Numbered from the stretch's first letter, positions 45,831 through 55,790 are shown. The stretch: DNA of 64,000 nt from Bacillus atrophaeus (GCF_001584335.1 NZ_LSBB01000002.1:62001-126000); one strand, 5' to 3'. Notes: generated from the sequence alone by a model not told the origin. Numbers and translations are program-made.

Positions 45831-45890
45831 TTATTCCTCCTTTTTGATTGATAAGTCTCCTGTACATGTGTTTCGCCAGCCTTCTTCCAT
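45831..45890 (-). CDS. Leader peptide upstream of rtpA
   Basis: 19-codon ORF (MEEGWRNTCTGDLSIKKEE) with an excellent GGAGGTG ribosome binding site 8 bases upstream. One Trp codon at position 5. It runs through the rtpA ribosome binding site and stops 2 bases before the rtpA ATG. In B. subtilis a short Trp-containing leader peptide (rtpLP) couples AT synthesis to charged tRNA-Trp; this is its positional equivalent but looks different in layout. Confidence 0.75.
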   Translation of the reverse strand: MEEGWRNTCTGDLSIKKEE

Positions 45891-45914
45891 GGCCGTCACC
45901 TCCTTTAAAAACAC

Positions 45915-46199
45915 AAAAAACCCCCGTCCATATCAAAGGACGAGGGTTTCGCGGTACCACCTTTATTAACAGCTCAAAAAGCCATTCACTCATAAGTACA
46001 GAAAAGTAAATTTCGATACTCCTCTCTTGGTAACGGGGAGAGAATCCCGGCAGCGCCTACTATTGTTTCAGCGATGCAATTCAAAAGCCCATTCGGTATC
46101 AGGGGAGGATCGGTTCTCAGCAGCCACCGACTCTCTGGACCCCGCACACTGATACGTACTTACTCTTCCTCCAGATTGTTGATCCGTTCTTTATTTGTA
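45915..46199 (-). ncRNA. Tryptophan T-box leader with terminator
   Basis: Minus strand. The T-box core GGTGGTACCGCG is at 45950-45961, directly before a terminator (AACCCTCGTCC ... GGACGGGGGTTTTTT, 45915-45949). Stem I lies at about 46060-46170. The specifier loop holds ACCGAATGGGC, with the UGG Trp codon at 46089-46091. Uncharged tRNA-Trp should stabilise the antiterminator and allow rtpA transcription. Confidence 0.93.
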
Positions 46200-46205
46200 A
46201 AATTT

Positions 46206-46234
46206 ATAATACTCCGTGAGTTGAAGGAAGTCAA
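46206..46234 (-). promoter_or_regulatory. SigA promoter of the T-box/rtpA transcript
   Basis: Minus strand TTGACT (46229-46234), 17-bp spacer, TATTAT (46206-46211). Transcription should start near 46199. Confidence 0.88.
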
Positions 46235-46381
46235 TTCGAAATTACTTCGATCGTTTTGGTTTTTCTTCAATATGGGCCGACTGCATATTTGATGTTTAAG
46301 AAAACCAGTTTCAAGGAAACCAGTCATTAGATAGGGTAACCATTTCAAAAAAATCACTACAACTGCAATGAGGTGAAGCAA

Positions 46382-46567
46382 ATGAACGCTACAGCTAAAA
46401 AGTCGATGCTGAAAGGTGTCATTCTTGCGCTGGCAGTATTATTTTTAGTGTGTACGCACGTTGTAAATCTTTATGTTTGGCTTATTTTCATGTTTGCCGG
46501 CATAGTTGGTGATAAATTCATTACCATTCAAGAAAAACGAAAAGAGGCTGAAATGGAATCCGATTAG
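46382..46567 (+). CDS. Small membrane protein of unknown function
   Basis: 61 aa from the ATG at 46382, with GAGGTGAAG upstream. Two hydrophobic segments (MLKGVILALAVLFLVCTHVV and LYVWLIFMFAGIVGDKFI, partly) between a basic start and a charged tail KRKEAEMESD. I do not recognise a family. It is the only plus-strand gene in the stretch from 41.1 to 58.3 kb, divergent from the rtpA leader and convergent with mphK. Confidence 0.6.
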   Translation: MNATAKKSMLKGVILALAVLFLVCTHVVNLYVWLIFMFAGIVGDKFITIQEKRKEAEMESD

Positions 46568-46611
46568 CCATCGCCCGGTCTCATAACCGCCCGCTTGCCG
46601 GAACGATCATT

Positions 46612-47529
46612 TCATTTATCCAAACCAAGTGCCTCCCGCGCCATTTCCATATGATCATCTTGTTTTGTCTGCAGCGCAAACTTTGCGATATCGATCGGAT
46701 AGGCAGCCTCCATTTCTGTAATATGCTCCTGCATCCCCGGCCATCTTCTTCCCCCTTCCTCACTATAATGCTTCAGCAGGCGCGCGGTTTCTTTTTCGCC
46801 TAAAATCATTTGATACGCGACAAAATCCTTGGCCGGATCGGCGACTTTTGCTTCCGTCCAATCCAGAAGACCTGTCACGCGCTGATTTTTCCCAATCAAC
46901 ATATGCGCGGGATGCAAGTCGCCGTGAATGAGGGCGGAGAACCCCGGCCAGTATGAATCGTCACTAATCCACTTTTGCCACCTTCGCCAAAGGTGATCTG
47001 ATACGCCCAGCTCTCTCTTTATGTTATCCATGGATTCCGCTATTGACTGCCGGGTATTGTTCGGGCTTAACACTTCAATGCCGGCTTCAGCCGCGGCCGC
47101 TGGATCTGTCCCATGTAATTCAGCTAATATGCCGGCAAGCGATCGGACAAAATGATCTGAAGGCGGCTGATGGTCCATATTCCATACATATTGTTTCTCT
47201 TCTAGATCAATACCGGCGGCGGGTATTCCGTCAAGCCTTGGATAAGCAATCAGTTCCGGTGTATGAATTCGCCAATCCGGTACAGAGGCCGATAGATGTT
47301 TGCGGAGAAAGGCGAGAGCATTGCCTTCTGCTGCGGCTCTTTCAATCACATCATGCCGGCGCGGTTTTCGCAGCACCCATGGCACACCGTTTTCATCATC
47401 CGCAAATACAACTTGAAAATCCATACCCGTTTCATTAATTTGCGTGCTTTCACGGTTTACCATGAGGCCATTTTTATGTGCCAGTCTTACAATTTCCTCA
47501 ATGGACTGTTGTTCGTTCTGATTTGTCAT
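46612..47529 (-). CDS. mphK: Macrolide 2'-phosphotransferase-like kinase YcbJ (MphK)
   Basis: 305-aa aminoglycoside/macrolide phosphotransferase family (APH fold). Conserved catalytic HGDLHPAHMLI (about 199-209) and the metal-binding LLDWTEAKVADPAKDF (about 217-232); the nucleotide-site lysine is in WVLRKPRR. B. subtilis YcbJ (MphK) phosphorylates macrolides, giving intrinsic resistance. Ribosome binding site AAAGGGG. Monocistronic. Confidence 0.92.
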   Translation of the reverse strand: MTNQNEQQSIEEIVRLAHKNGLMVNRESTQINETGMDFQVVFADDENGVPWVLRKPRRHDVIERAAAEGNALAFLRKHLSASVPDWRIHTPELIAYPRLDGIPAAGIDLEEKQYVWNMDHQPPSDHFVRSLAGILAELHGTDPAAAAEAGIEVLSPNNTRQSIAESMDNIKRELGVSDHLWRRWQKWISDDSYWPGFSALIHGDLHPAHMLIGKNQRVTGLLDWTEAKVADPAKDFVAYQMILGEKETARLLKHYSEEGGRRWPGMQEHITEMEAAYPIDIAKFALQTKQDDHMEMAREALGLDK

Positions 47530-47848
47530 CTGCTTTTCCCCTTTTCCCTATTTGCTAACATATAAGGCTCCGCCTGCGGTTCAGGATAATGGAGAAGGAT
47601 TTTTGAAGACGCAAAAAAAGAAGGCAGCATTGCCTCCCCCTATTTCATACAATATTAGGGCTCCTTATTATAGGCAGGCCAATCCCGATTCCCCCGCACA
47701 CAGGCAGAGACTCTGTTCACTATTTAATTAGTGTGCCAAAGTGTGAAACGGAATCTTATGAATGCCAAACCAGAACCCCTCCGTTCTTTATAAGTTAAGA
47801 CCATTTTACAATACATTCCATGTGATAACTACCATAAATCTAAATCAA
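47530..47848. other. 319-base region between mphK and garD
   Basis: Contains a terminator for the garD transcript (47612-47640) and, from there to 47530, the mphK upstream region with no promoter I can pick. The 200 bases between the garD stop and the terminator show no gene. Confidence 0.55.
47612..47640 (-). terminator. Terminator downstream of garD
   Basis: Minus strand GGGGGAGGCA, ATGC loop, TGCCTTC then seven T. Short stem. Confidence 0.65.
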
Positions 47849-49384
47849 TCAAGTCACCGGCGATGGATTAAAGAGACACAAATCATTGTGAAGCCCCCAA
47901 TGGTCGGCCCACGTTTGTTTGCGGCCGCTGGCGACGTCCACGATCAACCGGAATATTTCCCAGCCGATTTCTTCTATGCTCGCCTCACCCGTTGCGATTC
48001 GTCCCGCATTCACATCTATTAAATCTCCCCATTGCTCTGATAACGAATGCCGGGTTGATACTTTAATCACCGGCGCTGCTGCCAGACCGTACGGCGTTCC
48101 TCTTCCTGTCGTAAATACCTGCACATTCATGCCGGCCGCAAGCTGAAGTGTTCCGCAGACAAAATCACTTGCCGGAGTCGCCGCGAACAGTAACCCTTTT
48201 TGATCCGCCTTTTCACCGGGACCCAGCACGCCGGAAATGGGGCTTGTGCCTGACTTCGCCACAGATCCTAATGATTTTTCCACCACATTTGATAAACCGC
48301 CTTTTTTATTGCCCGGCGATGGATTGGCGCTTCGATCCGCTTCCCCACGCTGCAAGTAGCTGTCATACCACTTCATTTCATGAATAAGTGAGTGCCCGAC
48401 CTCTTCATTGATTGCCCGCGGCGTTAATAAATGGATGGCATCTCTTACTTCCGTGACTTCTGAAAATAAAACAGTCGCCCCCGCCCGAACCAATAAATCA
48501 GCTGCATACCCTACCGCCGGATTGGCCGTGACGCCGGAAAAGGCATCGCTTCCGCCGCATTGCAGGCCGATCACCAAATCAGAAACAGGACAGGTGACAC
48601 GGGTTCTGCTGTTTAGTTTAATTAACCGCTCTTCCGCCATTTCCATTATGGATTGAATCATATTCGTAAAGCCTTGCTGGTCTTGTAATGAAATGATATT
48701 TGCAGGTTCGCCGCCAGGAACAATTCTTGCGGGAAGGAGTTTTTCACAGCCTAAGCCGACCGCCATTACCTCCCCGCCGAAATTAGGATGCTTTGCCAAG
48801 TTTTGAATCGTGCGGATGGGGATTACGGCATCCGGCGCATTGATCGCCACTCCGCATCCATATTGATGATGTAACGGCACGACATCATCAACATTAGGGT
48901 ATTTCGGAAGGAGGTCTTCTTTGATGCGTTTTACCGCATAATCAAGGACGCCGACGACGCATTGAACGCTGGTGGTAATTCCGAGGATGTTTTTTGTCCC
49001 CGCGCTCCCGTCCTCGTTTCGATAGCCTTCAAATGTATATCCTTCAAGGGAAGGCTGCGGGCCGGGCACTCTGTTTGCAATGGGCAGGTCCTCTAATACC
49101 GGAGGGGCGGGCATTCTTACAAGAGTTTCTTGCAGCCAGCATCCCCGATTGATCTGCCGGTCGGCATACCCAATCACTTCTCCGTAACGTACAATAGCAG
49201 CACCTTGTTTCAAATCAGTTAAAGTCACTTTATGACCTTGCGGAACATATTCCTCAAGCATAAGGCCGCATGGAAAAACAGTACCTGCCGGCAGTCCTCT
49301 GTCATTTACAATAATCGCTACGTTGTCATTTGCATTCACTTTGATGTAAAGCGGCGATTGATTTTGTTTGAGGTTCAAAACCAT
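47849..49384 (-). CDS. garD: Galactarate dehydratase GarD
   Basis: 511-aa UxaA/GarD-family enzyme that dehydrates D-galactarate to 5-dehydro-4-deoxyglucarate, the same intermediate made by GudD. The N-terminal SAF-like domain (about 10-105) precedes the catalytic part with [27 protein letters not shown] and [18 protein letters not shown], with conserved Cys and His residues for iron. Last gene of the acid-sugar block; separated from gudR by a terminator and carrying its own cre site. Ribosome binding site GGAAGGAG. Confidence 0.95.
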   Translation of the reverse strand: MVLNLKQNQSPLYIKVNANDNVAIIVNDRGLPAGTVFPCGLMLEEYVPQGHKVTLTDLKQGAAIVRYGEVIGYADRQINRGCWLQETLVRMPAPPVLEDLPIANRVPGPQPSLEGYTFEGYRNEDGSAGTKNILGITTSVQCVVGVLDYAVKRIKEDLLPKYPNVDDVVPLHHQYGCGVAINAPDAVIPIRTIQNLAKHPNFGGEVMAVGLGCEKLLPARIVPGGEPANIISLQDQQGFTNMIQSIMEMAEERLIKLNSRTRVTCPVSDLVIGLQCGGSDAFSGVTANPAVGYAADLLVRAGATVLFSEVTEVRDAIHLLTPRAINEEVGHSLIHEMKWYDSYLQRGEADRSANPSPGNKKGGLSNVVEKSLGSVAKSGTSPISGVLGPGEKADQKGLLFAATPASDFVCGTLQLAAGMNVQVFTTGRGTPYGLAAAPVIKVSTRHSLSEQWGDLIDVNAGRIATGEASIEEIGWEIFRLIVDVASGRKQTWADHWGLHNDLCLFNPSPVT

Positions 49385-49409
49385 TAGAAAAACACTCCTT
49401 CCACATATT

Positions 49410-49425
49410 CGTAAGCGCTTTCTAT
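49410..49425. promoter_or_regulatory. cre site upstream of garD
   Basis: CGTAAGCGCTTTCTAT, a good CcpA operator core (AAGCGCTTTC), 26-41 bases before the garD start and just downstream of a possible TATAAT at 49430-49435. Confidence 0.7.
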
Positions 49426-49433
49426 ACTCATTA

Positions 49434-49471
49434 TAAAAAAAGCCGCAAAGATGAAATCCAATCTGCGGCTG
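49434..49471 (-). terminator. Terminator after gudR
   Basis: Minus strand AGCCGCA, loop, TGCGGCT with seven T. Its T tract runs into the TATAAT that may serve garD. Confidence 0.88.
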
Positions 49472-49482
49472 GTGTGTTACGG

Positions 49483-50184
49483 CTATTTTCCGTCCATGCC
49501 TTTTATGATCTTGTCACGCACAAATTTCAAATGCTCATACATGTGATAATGGGCTTGATAAGGATCTCTTTTGGCAAGGGCGTCATAAATTTGTTTATGA
49601 TATTCAACCGTAACGTCCCTTTCTCTGTACGGGATTTGACTGTCTATTTTCGCATGGGTGATCAGCAACGATTGAATCATTCCTTCGACAACCGGGTTAT
49701 TGGCGCTCAATGCAATAATTCTGTGAAATTCTTTATCCGCTTCGCCGTAATTATTGTCTGTGCTATTGGCGATGTCGTCGATGGTTTTCTTTAAACGCTT
49801 GAGCTCATCTTCATTTATTTTCTCCGCGGCAATCGTCACCAATCCAAGCTCTAATGCCATCCGCGCTTCTATGATAGCCGGCAGATTATCAAGCGCTAAA
49901 GCAAGCATGACGGAAAACGGGTGCATGCCGATTTTATCGTTGAAATAGGTTCCGCCACGGGTTTTTCTTGTAATCACACCAAGCGTTTCAAGCGAACTTA
50001 ATGCTTCTCGAAGGACAGGCCTGCTGACATGTAAAATGTCCATCAATTCCATTTCGGTCGGTAATTTATCTCCTGCCTTCAATTGGCCGCTTGATAATAA
50101 GTGGACGATCCGCTCAATCACCTGTTTAGCTAGTGTTTTACGATTGACTGAATCCACTTTCAGTTCTTCTAAACCTTCATACAC
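49483..50184 (-). CDS. gudR: GntR/FadR-family regulator GudR (YcbG)
   Basis: 233 aa from a GTG at 50184, with GGGGG 8 bases upstream; a TTG two codons earlier is less likely, and 233 is the B. subtilis length. N-terminal winged helix: [33 protein letters not shown] (about 39-71). C-terminal FCD domain with metal-ligand-like residues in [11 protein letters not shown] and [11 protein letters not shown]. Likely repressor of the glucarate genes. An 11-bp palindrome on its own promoter is repeated at the ycbC promoter. Confidence 0.92.
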   Translation of the reverse strand: MYEGLEELKVDSVNRKTLAKQVIERIVHLLSSGQLKAGDKLPTEMELMDILHVSRPVLREALSSLETLGVITRKTRGGTYFNDKIGMHPFSVMLALALDNLPAIIEARMALELGLVTIAAEKINEDELKRLKKTIDDIANSTDNNYGEADKEFHRIIALSANNPVVEGMIQSLLITHAKIDSQIPYRERDVTVEYHKQIYDALAKRDPYQAHYHMYEHLKFVRDKIIKGMDGK

Positions 50185-50208
50185 GAACAACTCCCCCTTC
50201 AGTTGTTC
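50185..50208 (-). promoter_or_regulatory. Inverted repeat around the gudR ribosome binding site
   Basis: Perfect GAACAACT / AGTTGTTC arms with the loop carrying the GGGGG ribosome binding site; the inner arm abuts the GTG start. As RNA it would place the Shine-Dalgarno in a hairpin loop. Confidence 0.55.
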
Positions 50209-50209
50209 A

Positions 50210-50238
50210 ATTGTAAGACAAAATAAAACTTATTACAA
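50210..50238 (-). promoter_or_regulatory. gudR promoter with candidate GudR operator
   Basis: Minus strand TTGTAA (50233-50238), 17-bp spacer, TACAAT (50210-50215). The palindrome TTGTAAGACAA (50211-50221) covers the -10, which implies autorepression. Confidence 0.75.
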
Positions 50239-50254
50239 TATTTAGAATCAATTC

Positions 50255-51622
50255 TTATCGAACGAGACAAGGCCGTTTGTGGTTAAACTCCCAGTTATTG
50301 ATCAAAAACTGCATAGGAACCGCGTCATTGCGCGCGCCTACATTCATTTTTTGATACAGCGCATTCGCCTTCTCCACTTGTTCCATATCAAGGTCAATCC
50401 CAAGCCCCGGCTTATTCGGCACCTTCACATAGCCATCGATAATCTCAAATGGCTGTTTCGTTAAACGCTGCCCGTCCTGCCAGATCCAATGGGTATCAAT
50501 CGCAGTAATCCGGCCCGGAGCTGCGGCTGCCACATGGGTAAACATGGCGAGTGAGATGTCAAAATGATTGTTAGAATGAGAGCCCCACGTCAATCCCCAA
50601 TCATGGCACATTTGCGACACACGCACCGAGCCCTGCATCGTCCAGAAATGCGGATCAGCTAACGGAATATCTACGGCATACAATTGAATCGCATGCCCCA
50701 TTTCCCGCCAGTCGGTCGCAATCATATTGGTTGCAGTCGGCAGCCCTGTCGCGCGGCGGAATTCGGCCATCACTTCGCGAGCCGAATAACCGTTTTCTGC
50801 CCCGCATGGGTCTTCGGCATACGCAAGCACGCCATGCTGCCCTTTACATAATTCGATCGCTTCGTCTAATGACCATGCCCCGTTCGGATCTAGAGTAATT
50901 CTCGCATCAGGAAAACGTTTTGATAACGCGGTGATGGCTTCCATTTCTTCCTCTCCCCGCAGTACGCCGCCTTTCAGTTTGAAATCCTGAAAGCCGTAGC
51001 GTTCATGAGCGGCTTCCGCAAGGCGGACAATAGCCTCAAGTGTCAATGCTTCCTCGTGGCGAAGGCGGAACCACTTACAATCTGACTCCTGATCGCTTTG
51101 ATACGGCAGTGTCGTCCGTTTACGGTCACCAATGTAGAATAGATAGCCGAGCATCTCCACTTTATCCCTCTGCTTGCCTTCTCCCAGCAAAGCAGCAACC
51201 GGTTCATTGAGAAACTTGCCCAGCACATCTAACAATGCTGCTTCCAATGCTGTCACAGCGTGAACCGTTGTTCGCAAATCAAACGTTTGGATACCGCGTC
51301 CTCCGCTATCCTGGTCTGCAAACTGCTTCCTGACCGTTTGCAAAATCGACTGATACGCGCCGATTGATTTTCCGATCACAAGCGGCTTTGCCAGCTCCAG
51401 CGTGCGGCGGATTTTTTCTCCGCCAGGCACCTCACCGACACCCTGATTCCCGCTGCTGTCTGTTAAAATAACGATATTTCGGGTAAAAAACGGGCTGTGG
51501 GCTCCGCTTAAATTCAAAAGCATGCTGTCGTGACCCGCTGTTGGAATAACCTTCATTTCAGAAATTAACGGAATATTCGATCTATTTTCTTTTTGAACCT
51601 GCTCCTGTATTGGTGAACTCAT
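50255..51622 (-). CDS. gudD: Glucarate dehydratase GudD
   Basis: 455-aa enolase-superfamily enzyme, same length as in B. subtilis. Catalytic Lys in DFKLKGG (about 211-217), metal ligands in [20 protein letters not shown] and ATNMIATDW, and the general base His in [10 protein letters not shown] (about 344-353). It dehydrates D-glucarate (and L-idarate) to 5-dehydro-4-deoxyglucarate. Between gudP upstream and gudR downstream. Confidence 0.96.
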   Translation of the reverse strand: MSSPIQEQVQKENRSNIPLISEMKVIPTAGHDSMLLNLSGAHSPFFTRNIVILTDSSGNQGVGEVPGGEKIRRTLELAKPLVIGKSIGAYQSILQTVRKQFADQDSGGRGIQTFDLRTTVHAVTALEAALLDVLGKFLNEPVAALLGEGKQRDKVEMLGYLFYIGDRKRTTLPYQSDQESDCKWFRLRHEEALTLEAIVRLAEAAHERYGFQDFKLKGGVLRGEEEMEAITALSKRFPDARITLDPNGAWSLDEAIELCKGQHGVLAYAEDPCGAENGYSAREVMAEFRRATGLPTATNMIATDWREMGHAIQLYAVDIPLADPHFWTMQGSVRVSQMCHDWGLTWGSHSNNHFDISLAMFTHVAAAAPGRITAIDTHWIWQDGQRLTKQPFEIIDGYVKVPNKPGLGIDLDMEQVEKANALYQKMNVGARNDAVPMQFLINNWEFNHKRPCLVR

Positions 51623-51637
51623 TTTTCATCCTCCTCA

Positions 51638-51653
51638 TGTAAAACGCTTTCAA
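51638..51653. promoter_or_regulatory. cre-like site between gudP and gudD
   Basis: TGTAAAACGCTTTCAA, an imperfect cre palindrome (one base off in spacing). It could act as a roadblock within the operon. Confidence 0.45.
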
Positions 51654-51658
51654 AATTG

Positions 51659-53032
51659 TTAGACAGGCAGTGATTGATCGGGGTTTTGCTCTTGTTTCTT
51701 CAACACGACCCGTTTGATCGGCCCGACAAGCAGCAAATAGCTGAGAATCGCCGCGATCGCGTTAGCGCCTACAAAGACGAGCGCGCCATTAAATGATCCC
51801 GTTGCGTTTACAATATAACCGATAATAATCGGGGTGGTGATAGAAGCAATATTTCCAAATGTATTAAACAAACTGCCGCTTAATCCCGCACACTCTTTCG
51901 GAGACGTATCGGAAACAACAGCCCAGCCCAACGCGCCGAAGCCTTTTCCAAAAAACGCGAGTGACATGATCACAACGACAAGCCAAGCAGATTCTGTATA
52001 GTTGCAGATGATCATACTGCAAGACAGCAGCATCCCGATAATGATCGGCACTTTTCTGGCCAAAGTGAGTGAACGGCCTTTTTTCAGTAAAAAGTCAGAT
52101 ACGATGCCGCCAAGCACTCCGCCTGCAAATCCGCACAGCGCCGGCATCGAAGCCACAAACCCCGCTTCAAGGATGGACATTCCGCGGGCTTGAACCAGAT
52201 ATACCGGAAACCATGTCAGAAAGAAATAGGTGAGCGTTGTAATGCAATATTGCGCGATGTACACGCCGATTAACATACGGTTCGTTAATAATTGCTTGAT
52301 ATACGGCCATTTGGATTCCTTTTTCTGCTTGCTTTCTTCCCGGCTGTCATCCATTGAAATCAGCCCGCCGCCTTTTTCAATATACTCGAGTTCAGCTTGG
52401 TTGACCTTCGGATGCTTTTTCGGTTCATACACCGTTTTAAGCCAAACAAAAGTTAGAAGGATTCCCCCGACACCCATGACAACAAAGACAGAATGCCAGC
52501 CGAAAGAATGGGTGAGCCAGCCCATTAAAGGAGAAAAAATAACGATAGCGAAGTATTGAGCTGAGTTAAAGAAGGCTGAAGCCGTGCCGCGCTCGGCGCT
52601 TGGGAACCATGAGGCAACCACTCTGCCGTTCCCCGGAAATGACGGCGCTTCAGAAATTCCCACCAAAAAACGCAGTGTAAACAGCAGGATAATAGCAGTC
52701 CCAGCGGAAAAAAATCCAATCGCGCCTTGCAGCAGCGTAAAGAATGACCAAAAAAAGATGCTTAAGGCGATAATGGTTTTAGAACCGAAACGATCAAGCA
52801 GCCAGCCTCCGGGAAGCTGCGCGATGACATATGCCCAGCCGAAAGCGGAAAAAACATACCCCATGGCAACTGAATCCAATCCAAGGTCTTGCTGTACAGC
52901 ATCACCCGCAATGGAAAGCGTCGCGCGGTCCGCATAATTGATTGACGTCACAACAAACAGCATAAATACGATGAACCAGCGCACAGATGTTTTTTTGCCC
53001 GCCGGTGAAAAATTCGCATTGTCTTTTTTCAT
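51659..53032 (-). CDS. gudP: Glucarate/galactarate MFS transporter GudP
   Basis: 457-aa anion:cation symporter-type MFS protein. Twelve helices; TM1 motif FVVTSINYADRATLSIAG (about 32-49), the LPGGWLLDRFGSK loop (about 75-87) and LGGIVSDFLLKKGRS in the second half are family marks. Imports glucarate and galactarate for GudD and GarD. Ribosome binding site AGGAG close to the ATG. Confidence 0.94.
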   Translation of the reverse strand: MKKDNANFSPAGKKTSVRWFIVFMLFVVTSINYADRATLSIAGDAVQQDLGLDSVAMGYVFSAFGWAYVIAQLPGGWLLDRFGSKTIIALSIFFWSFFTLLQGAIGFFSAGTAIILLFTLRFLVGISEAPSFPGNGRVVASWFPSAERGTASAFFNSAQYFAIVIFSPLMGWLTHSFGWHSVFVVMGVGGILLTFVWLKTVYEPKKHPKVNQAELEYIEKGGGLISMDDSREESKQKKESKWPYIKQLLTNRMLIGVYIAQYCITTLTYFFLTWFPVYLVQARGMSILEAGFVASMPALCGFAGGVLGGIVSDFLLKKGRSLTLARKVPIIIGMLLSCSMIICNYTESAWLVVVIMSLAFFGKGFGALGWAVVSDTSPKECAGLSGSLFNTFGNIASITTPIIIGYIVNATGSFNGALVFVGANAIAAILSYLLLVGPIKRVVLKKQEQNPDQSLPV

Positions 53033-53125
53033 AACATCTTCTCCTTTATCAATTTAGAGAAAAATATGCTGGCCGGTAATAGAGATTGGAAAGAGACAAC
53101 TGCCCCTTTCCAACGCAAGGAATCA

Positions 53126-54592
53126 TTACTGTTTAATAAAAACGGTTTTAATCGCCGTGAAAAAGTCTTTAGCCGCCTCGCCCTGTTCGCGGGAATGAGA
53201 GCTTGATTGTTTGACGCCGCCAAAAGGAGCCTGAAGTTCAACCCCTGCGCTTTCTGCGTTGACCCGAACAAGTCCTGCTTCAATATCATCTATAAAAGAC
53301 AGCATATGGCCGATGTTTTGGGTGAAAAGCGAAGCACTTAGTCCAAACTTCACATCATTGGCGATATCTAAAGCCTCTTCCATTGTGTCGACCTTCAATA
53401 AGGCGATGACCGGTCCGAAAATCTCTTCCTGGGCAATGGTCATGTCAGAGGTGACGTTGTCAAAAATTGCGGGCTGAACATAGTAACCATTTTGATAGTC
53501 TCCGGCCTCCAGCTTTTCTCCCCCGATCAAAAGGGAAGCGCCCTCTTGTATTCCTTTTTCGATATAGGAAAGGCAATGATCAAGCTGATTCTTGCTTGCG
53601 ATCGGTCCCATCCATACGTCTTCTTTTAAGCTGTTACCGATGGTAATGTCTTTTGTGCGCTGTATTAATTTTTCTTTGAATCTGTCGTAAACCTCACTTT
53701 GTACAATGACACGGCTGGTGGCTGTGCACTTTTGGCCGGTCGAACGGAATGCGCCGGTTATCGCTGCTTCAGCGGCGGCATCAAGATCGGCTTCATTTGT
53801 TACGATGATCGGGTTTTTCCCGCCCATTTCAAGCTGGTACTTGGCTCCCCGTTCTAAAGCGGCTTGCCCGATGATTTTTCCAACCTGGTTCGATCCGGTG
53901 AATGTGATGCCGTTCACTCCATTATGCTCGGCAAGTCCTTGGCCGACGACTGACCCCGGGCCTGTCACCAAATTGATAACGCCCGCCGGAAGCCCCGCTT
54001 CTTCAAAGCATGCGATGATTTTCGCACAGGTAATAGCTGTTTCTGTCGCTGGTTTAATGACAACGGTATTGCCGTACACCAATGCCGGAGCCATTTTCCA
54101 AATCGGGATTGCGACCGGGAAGTTCCATGGAGAAATAACGCCGACCACCCCGAGAGGAACACGGGTTGTAAACATCAGCGCGTCTTTGTCAGTAGACGGG
54201 ATGACATCGCCTGTTTTGCGCATGCCTTCTCCGGCGTAATATCGAAGAATGGCAATCCCTCTGGCGGTTTCCCCTTTTGCTTCCGGCAGTGTTTTACCCA
54301 TCTCGCGTGTAGCGCAGGCTGCAATTTCATCCAGACGCTGTTCCATGATATCCGCTGTTTTGTACAAGTATTGGCCCCGCTCAGCGCCAGACAGCTTTCT
54401 CCATGCCGCTTTCGCTTCATTTGCAGCCGCTGCGGCCCGGTCCACATCTTCAGCCGTCGAGTTTTGCACATAGCCCACAAGATCATGGATATCAGCCGGA
54501 TTCTCGACCTTTACCATATCGCCTGAATGGGATTTGACCCACGCTCCATTAATATAATTAAGGTATGTGTTTTTTTCCGTCATCACAGACAT
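53126..54592 (-). CDS. ycbD: 2,5-dioxopentanoate (alpha-ketoglutarate semialdehyde) dehydrogenase YcbD
   Basis: 488-aa NAD(P)-dependent aldehyde dehydrogenase. Catalytic Glu in LEMGGKNP (about 257-264) and catalytic Cys in [12 protein letters not shown] (about 291); NAD motif [12 protein letters not shown]. It oxidises 2,5-dioxopentanoate from YcbC to 2-oxoglutarate, the last step of glucarate use. Start ATG with GGGG 8 bases upstream. Second gene of the operon. Confidence 0.93.
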   Translation of the reverse strand: MSVMTEKNTYLNYINGAWVKSHSGDMVKVENPADIHDLVGYVQNSTAEDVDRAAAAANEAKAAWRKLSGAERGQYLYKTADIMEQRLDEIAACATREMGKTLPEAKGETARGIAILRYYAGEGMRKTGDVIPSTDKDALMFTTRVPLGVVGVISPWNFPVAIPIWKMAPALVYGNTVVIKPATETAITCAKIIACFEEAGLPAGVINLVTGPGSVVGQGLAEHNGVNGITFTGSNQVGKIIGQAALERGAKYQLEMGGKNPIIVTNEADLDAAAEAAITGAFRSTGQKCTATSRVIVQSEVYDRFKEKLIQRTKDITIGNSLKEDVWMGPIASKNQLDHCLSYIEKGIQEGASLLIGGEKLEAGDYQNGYYVQPAIFDNVTSDMTIAQEEIFGPVIALLKVDTMEEALDIANDVKFGLSASLFTQNIGHMLSFIDDIEAGLVRVNAESAGVELQAPFGGVKQSSSHSREQGEAAKDFFTAIKTVFIKQ

Positions 54593-54626
54593 GCCAATTG
54601 CCCCTTTCCTGTTTTGAAATTGATCG

Positions 54627-55553
54627 TTACACCGTTGCGGCTTTTTTGGGAAATCGGTCTGCCGCTCGTTTTAAAATCGTTTCTAATTGTTGATAATGCT
54701 CTTTTTCTACCGGTCCGACTGGCGGTCTGGCTGTATTTCTTACATTCATCCCCATGATCTCCATACCGGCTTTAATCAAAGAGACAGCGTATCCATTTCT
54801 TTGTTTTCGAATATCGTTGATCGGCAGGATTACATGCTGATAAAGTTCCTTCACCAATTGCTGGTCTCCGTTTTTTAAGGCTTCAAAAAACATTCTTGAA
54901 ATGTGCGGAATATAATTGGAGATTGCTGAAGAGTAGGAGTGAAAGCCGATCGGCATATAAGCCGGCATCGTCACTTCAGCCATCGGCATCCCGTTGAGCC
55001 AACCTAAACGGTCTCCTATCGTATAAGCGAGATTAATATTCAAATCTATATTTCCCAGACCGTCCTTCACGCCCACAAGCTGTTCAAGCTCCGTCAGACG
55101 TTTGACCTGCCGGAGAGAAAGCACCGCGTTATCACGCTGATAGAGAATGGCGTTAAGATCCGTGCTTTCAATAATCGTCTTCACATATTGGTATAAGCCT
55201 TCCTGCTCGCCATGCACCAGGTAAGGAGGCAGAATCAAATAGCCGTCCGCGCCTTTTTTCTGGGATATTTCCGCCCAATCCAGCGCTGTACTGAGATTGC
55301 CTCCCACTCCAGTGTATACGGGGACCTTTCCGCCGGCTGCCGAAACCGCGACTTCCACCATTTGCTCATATTCTTTCTGGCTGAGAGATTGAAATTCACC
55401 AGATCCGCAAGCGATAAAAATCGCCTCCAAACCTTCTTCTAACAAAAACTCGATATTTTGAAAAAGAGCTTCCTCCTCTAATTTGCCTTGCGTGTTAAAA
55501 GGAGCAACTGGAAAACCTAAAATTCCTGTTGGTGCTTTCCTTATACGGCTCAT
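54627..55553 (-). CDS. ycbC: 5-dehydro-4-deoxyglucarate dehydratase YcbC
   Basis: 308 aa from the second of two adjacent ATGs (GGAGG 7 bases upstream). DapA/NAL-family TIM barrel; Schiff-base Lys in [10 protein letters not shown] (about 184-193), conserved GSGEFQSLS (about 51-59) and the tyrosine in [10 protein letters not shown]. It decarboxylates and dehydrates 5-dehydro-4-deoxyglucarate to 2,5-dioxopentanoate. First gene of the ycbC-ycbD-gudP-gudD operon. Confidence 0.94.
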   Translation of the reverse strand: MSRIRKAPTGILGFPVAPFNTQGKLEEEALFQNIEFLLEEGLEAIFIACGSGEFQSLSQKEYEQMVEVAVSAAGGKVPVYTGVGGNLSTALDWAEISQKKGADGYLILPPYLVHGEQEGLYQYVKTIIESTDLNAILYQRDNAVLSLRQVKRLTELEQLVGVKDGLGNIDLNINLAYTIGDRLGWLNGMPMAEVTMPAYMPIGFHSYSSAISNYIPHISRMFFEALKNGDQQLVKELYQHVILPINDIRKQRNGYAVSLIKAGMEIMGMNVRNTARPPVGPVEKEHYQQLETILKRAADRFPKKAATV

Positions 55554-55594
55554 CATATAACCTCCTATAGTTTGTGGTGATTTGCCCCAGAAAT

Positions 55595-55610
55595 ATGAAA
55601 GCGCTTTATA
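55595..55610. promoter_or_regulatory. cre site upstream of ycbC
   Basis: ATGAAAGCGCTTTATA, a near-perfect CcpA operator. It lies about 40 bases downstream of the -10, so CcpA would block elongation or promoter clearance when preferred sugars are present. Confidence 0.85.
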
Positions 55611-55655
55611 AACAAACCTCTGACACTCTCTCCTTTCCTTTTAGGCTTTTGTTTT

Positions 55656-55683
55656 ATTGTAAGACAAATAAACAATATGTCAA
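55656..55683 (-). promoter_or_regulatory. ycbC operon promoter with candidate GudR operator
   Basis: Minus strand TTGACA (55678-55683), 16-bp spacer, TACAAT (55656-55661). TTGTAAGACAA (55657-55667) covers the -10, in the same register as at gudR. Confidence 0.85.
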
Positions 55684-55757
55684 TATTTTTATTTTCAGAT
55701 TTCTTTTTTTGTAGGGAAAAGATCAGGAAAATCCTATGCTCCAGGCAAGATTCAGAA

Positions 55758-55790
55758 CAAAAAAAGACAGCCGATCGAGACCGGCTGCCA
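55758..55790 (-). terminator. Terminator after glnL
   Basis: Minus strand GGCAGCCGGT, CTCG loop, ATCGGCTGTC with seven T, 4 bases past the glnL stop. Confidence 0.92.

Noticed and set aside
46160-46381. 73-codon minus-strand frame before the T-box
   Set aside because: It covers the T-box promoter and leader start, and its residues are low-complexity translation of AT-rich DNA.
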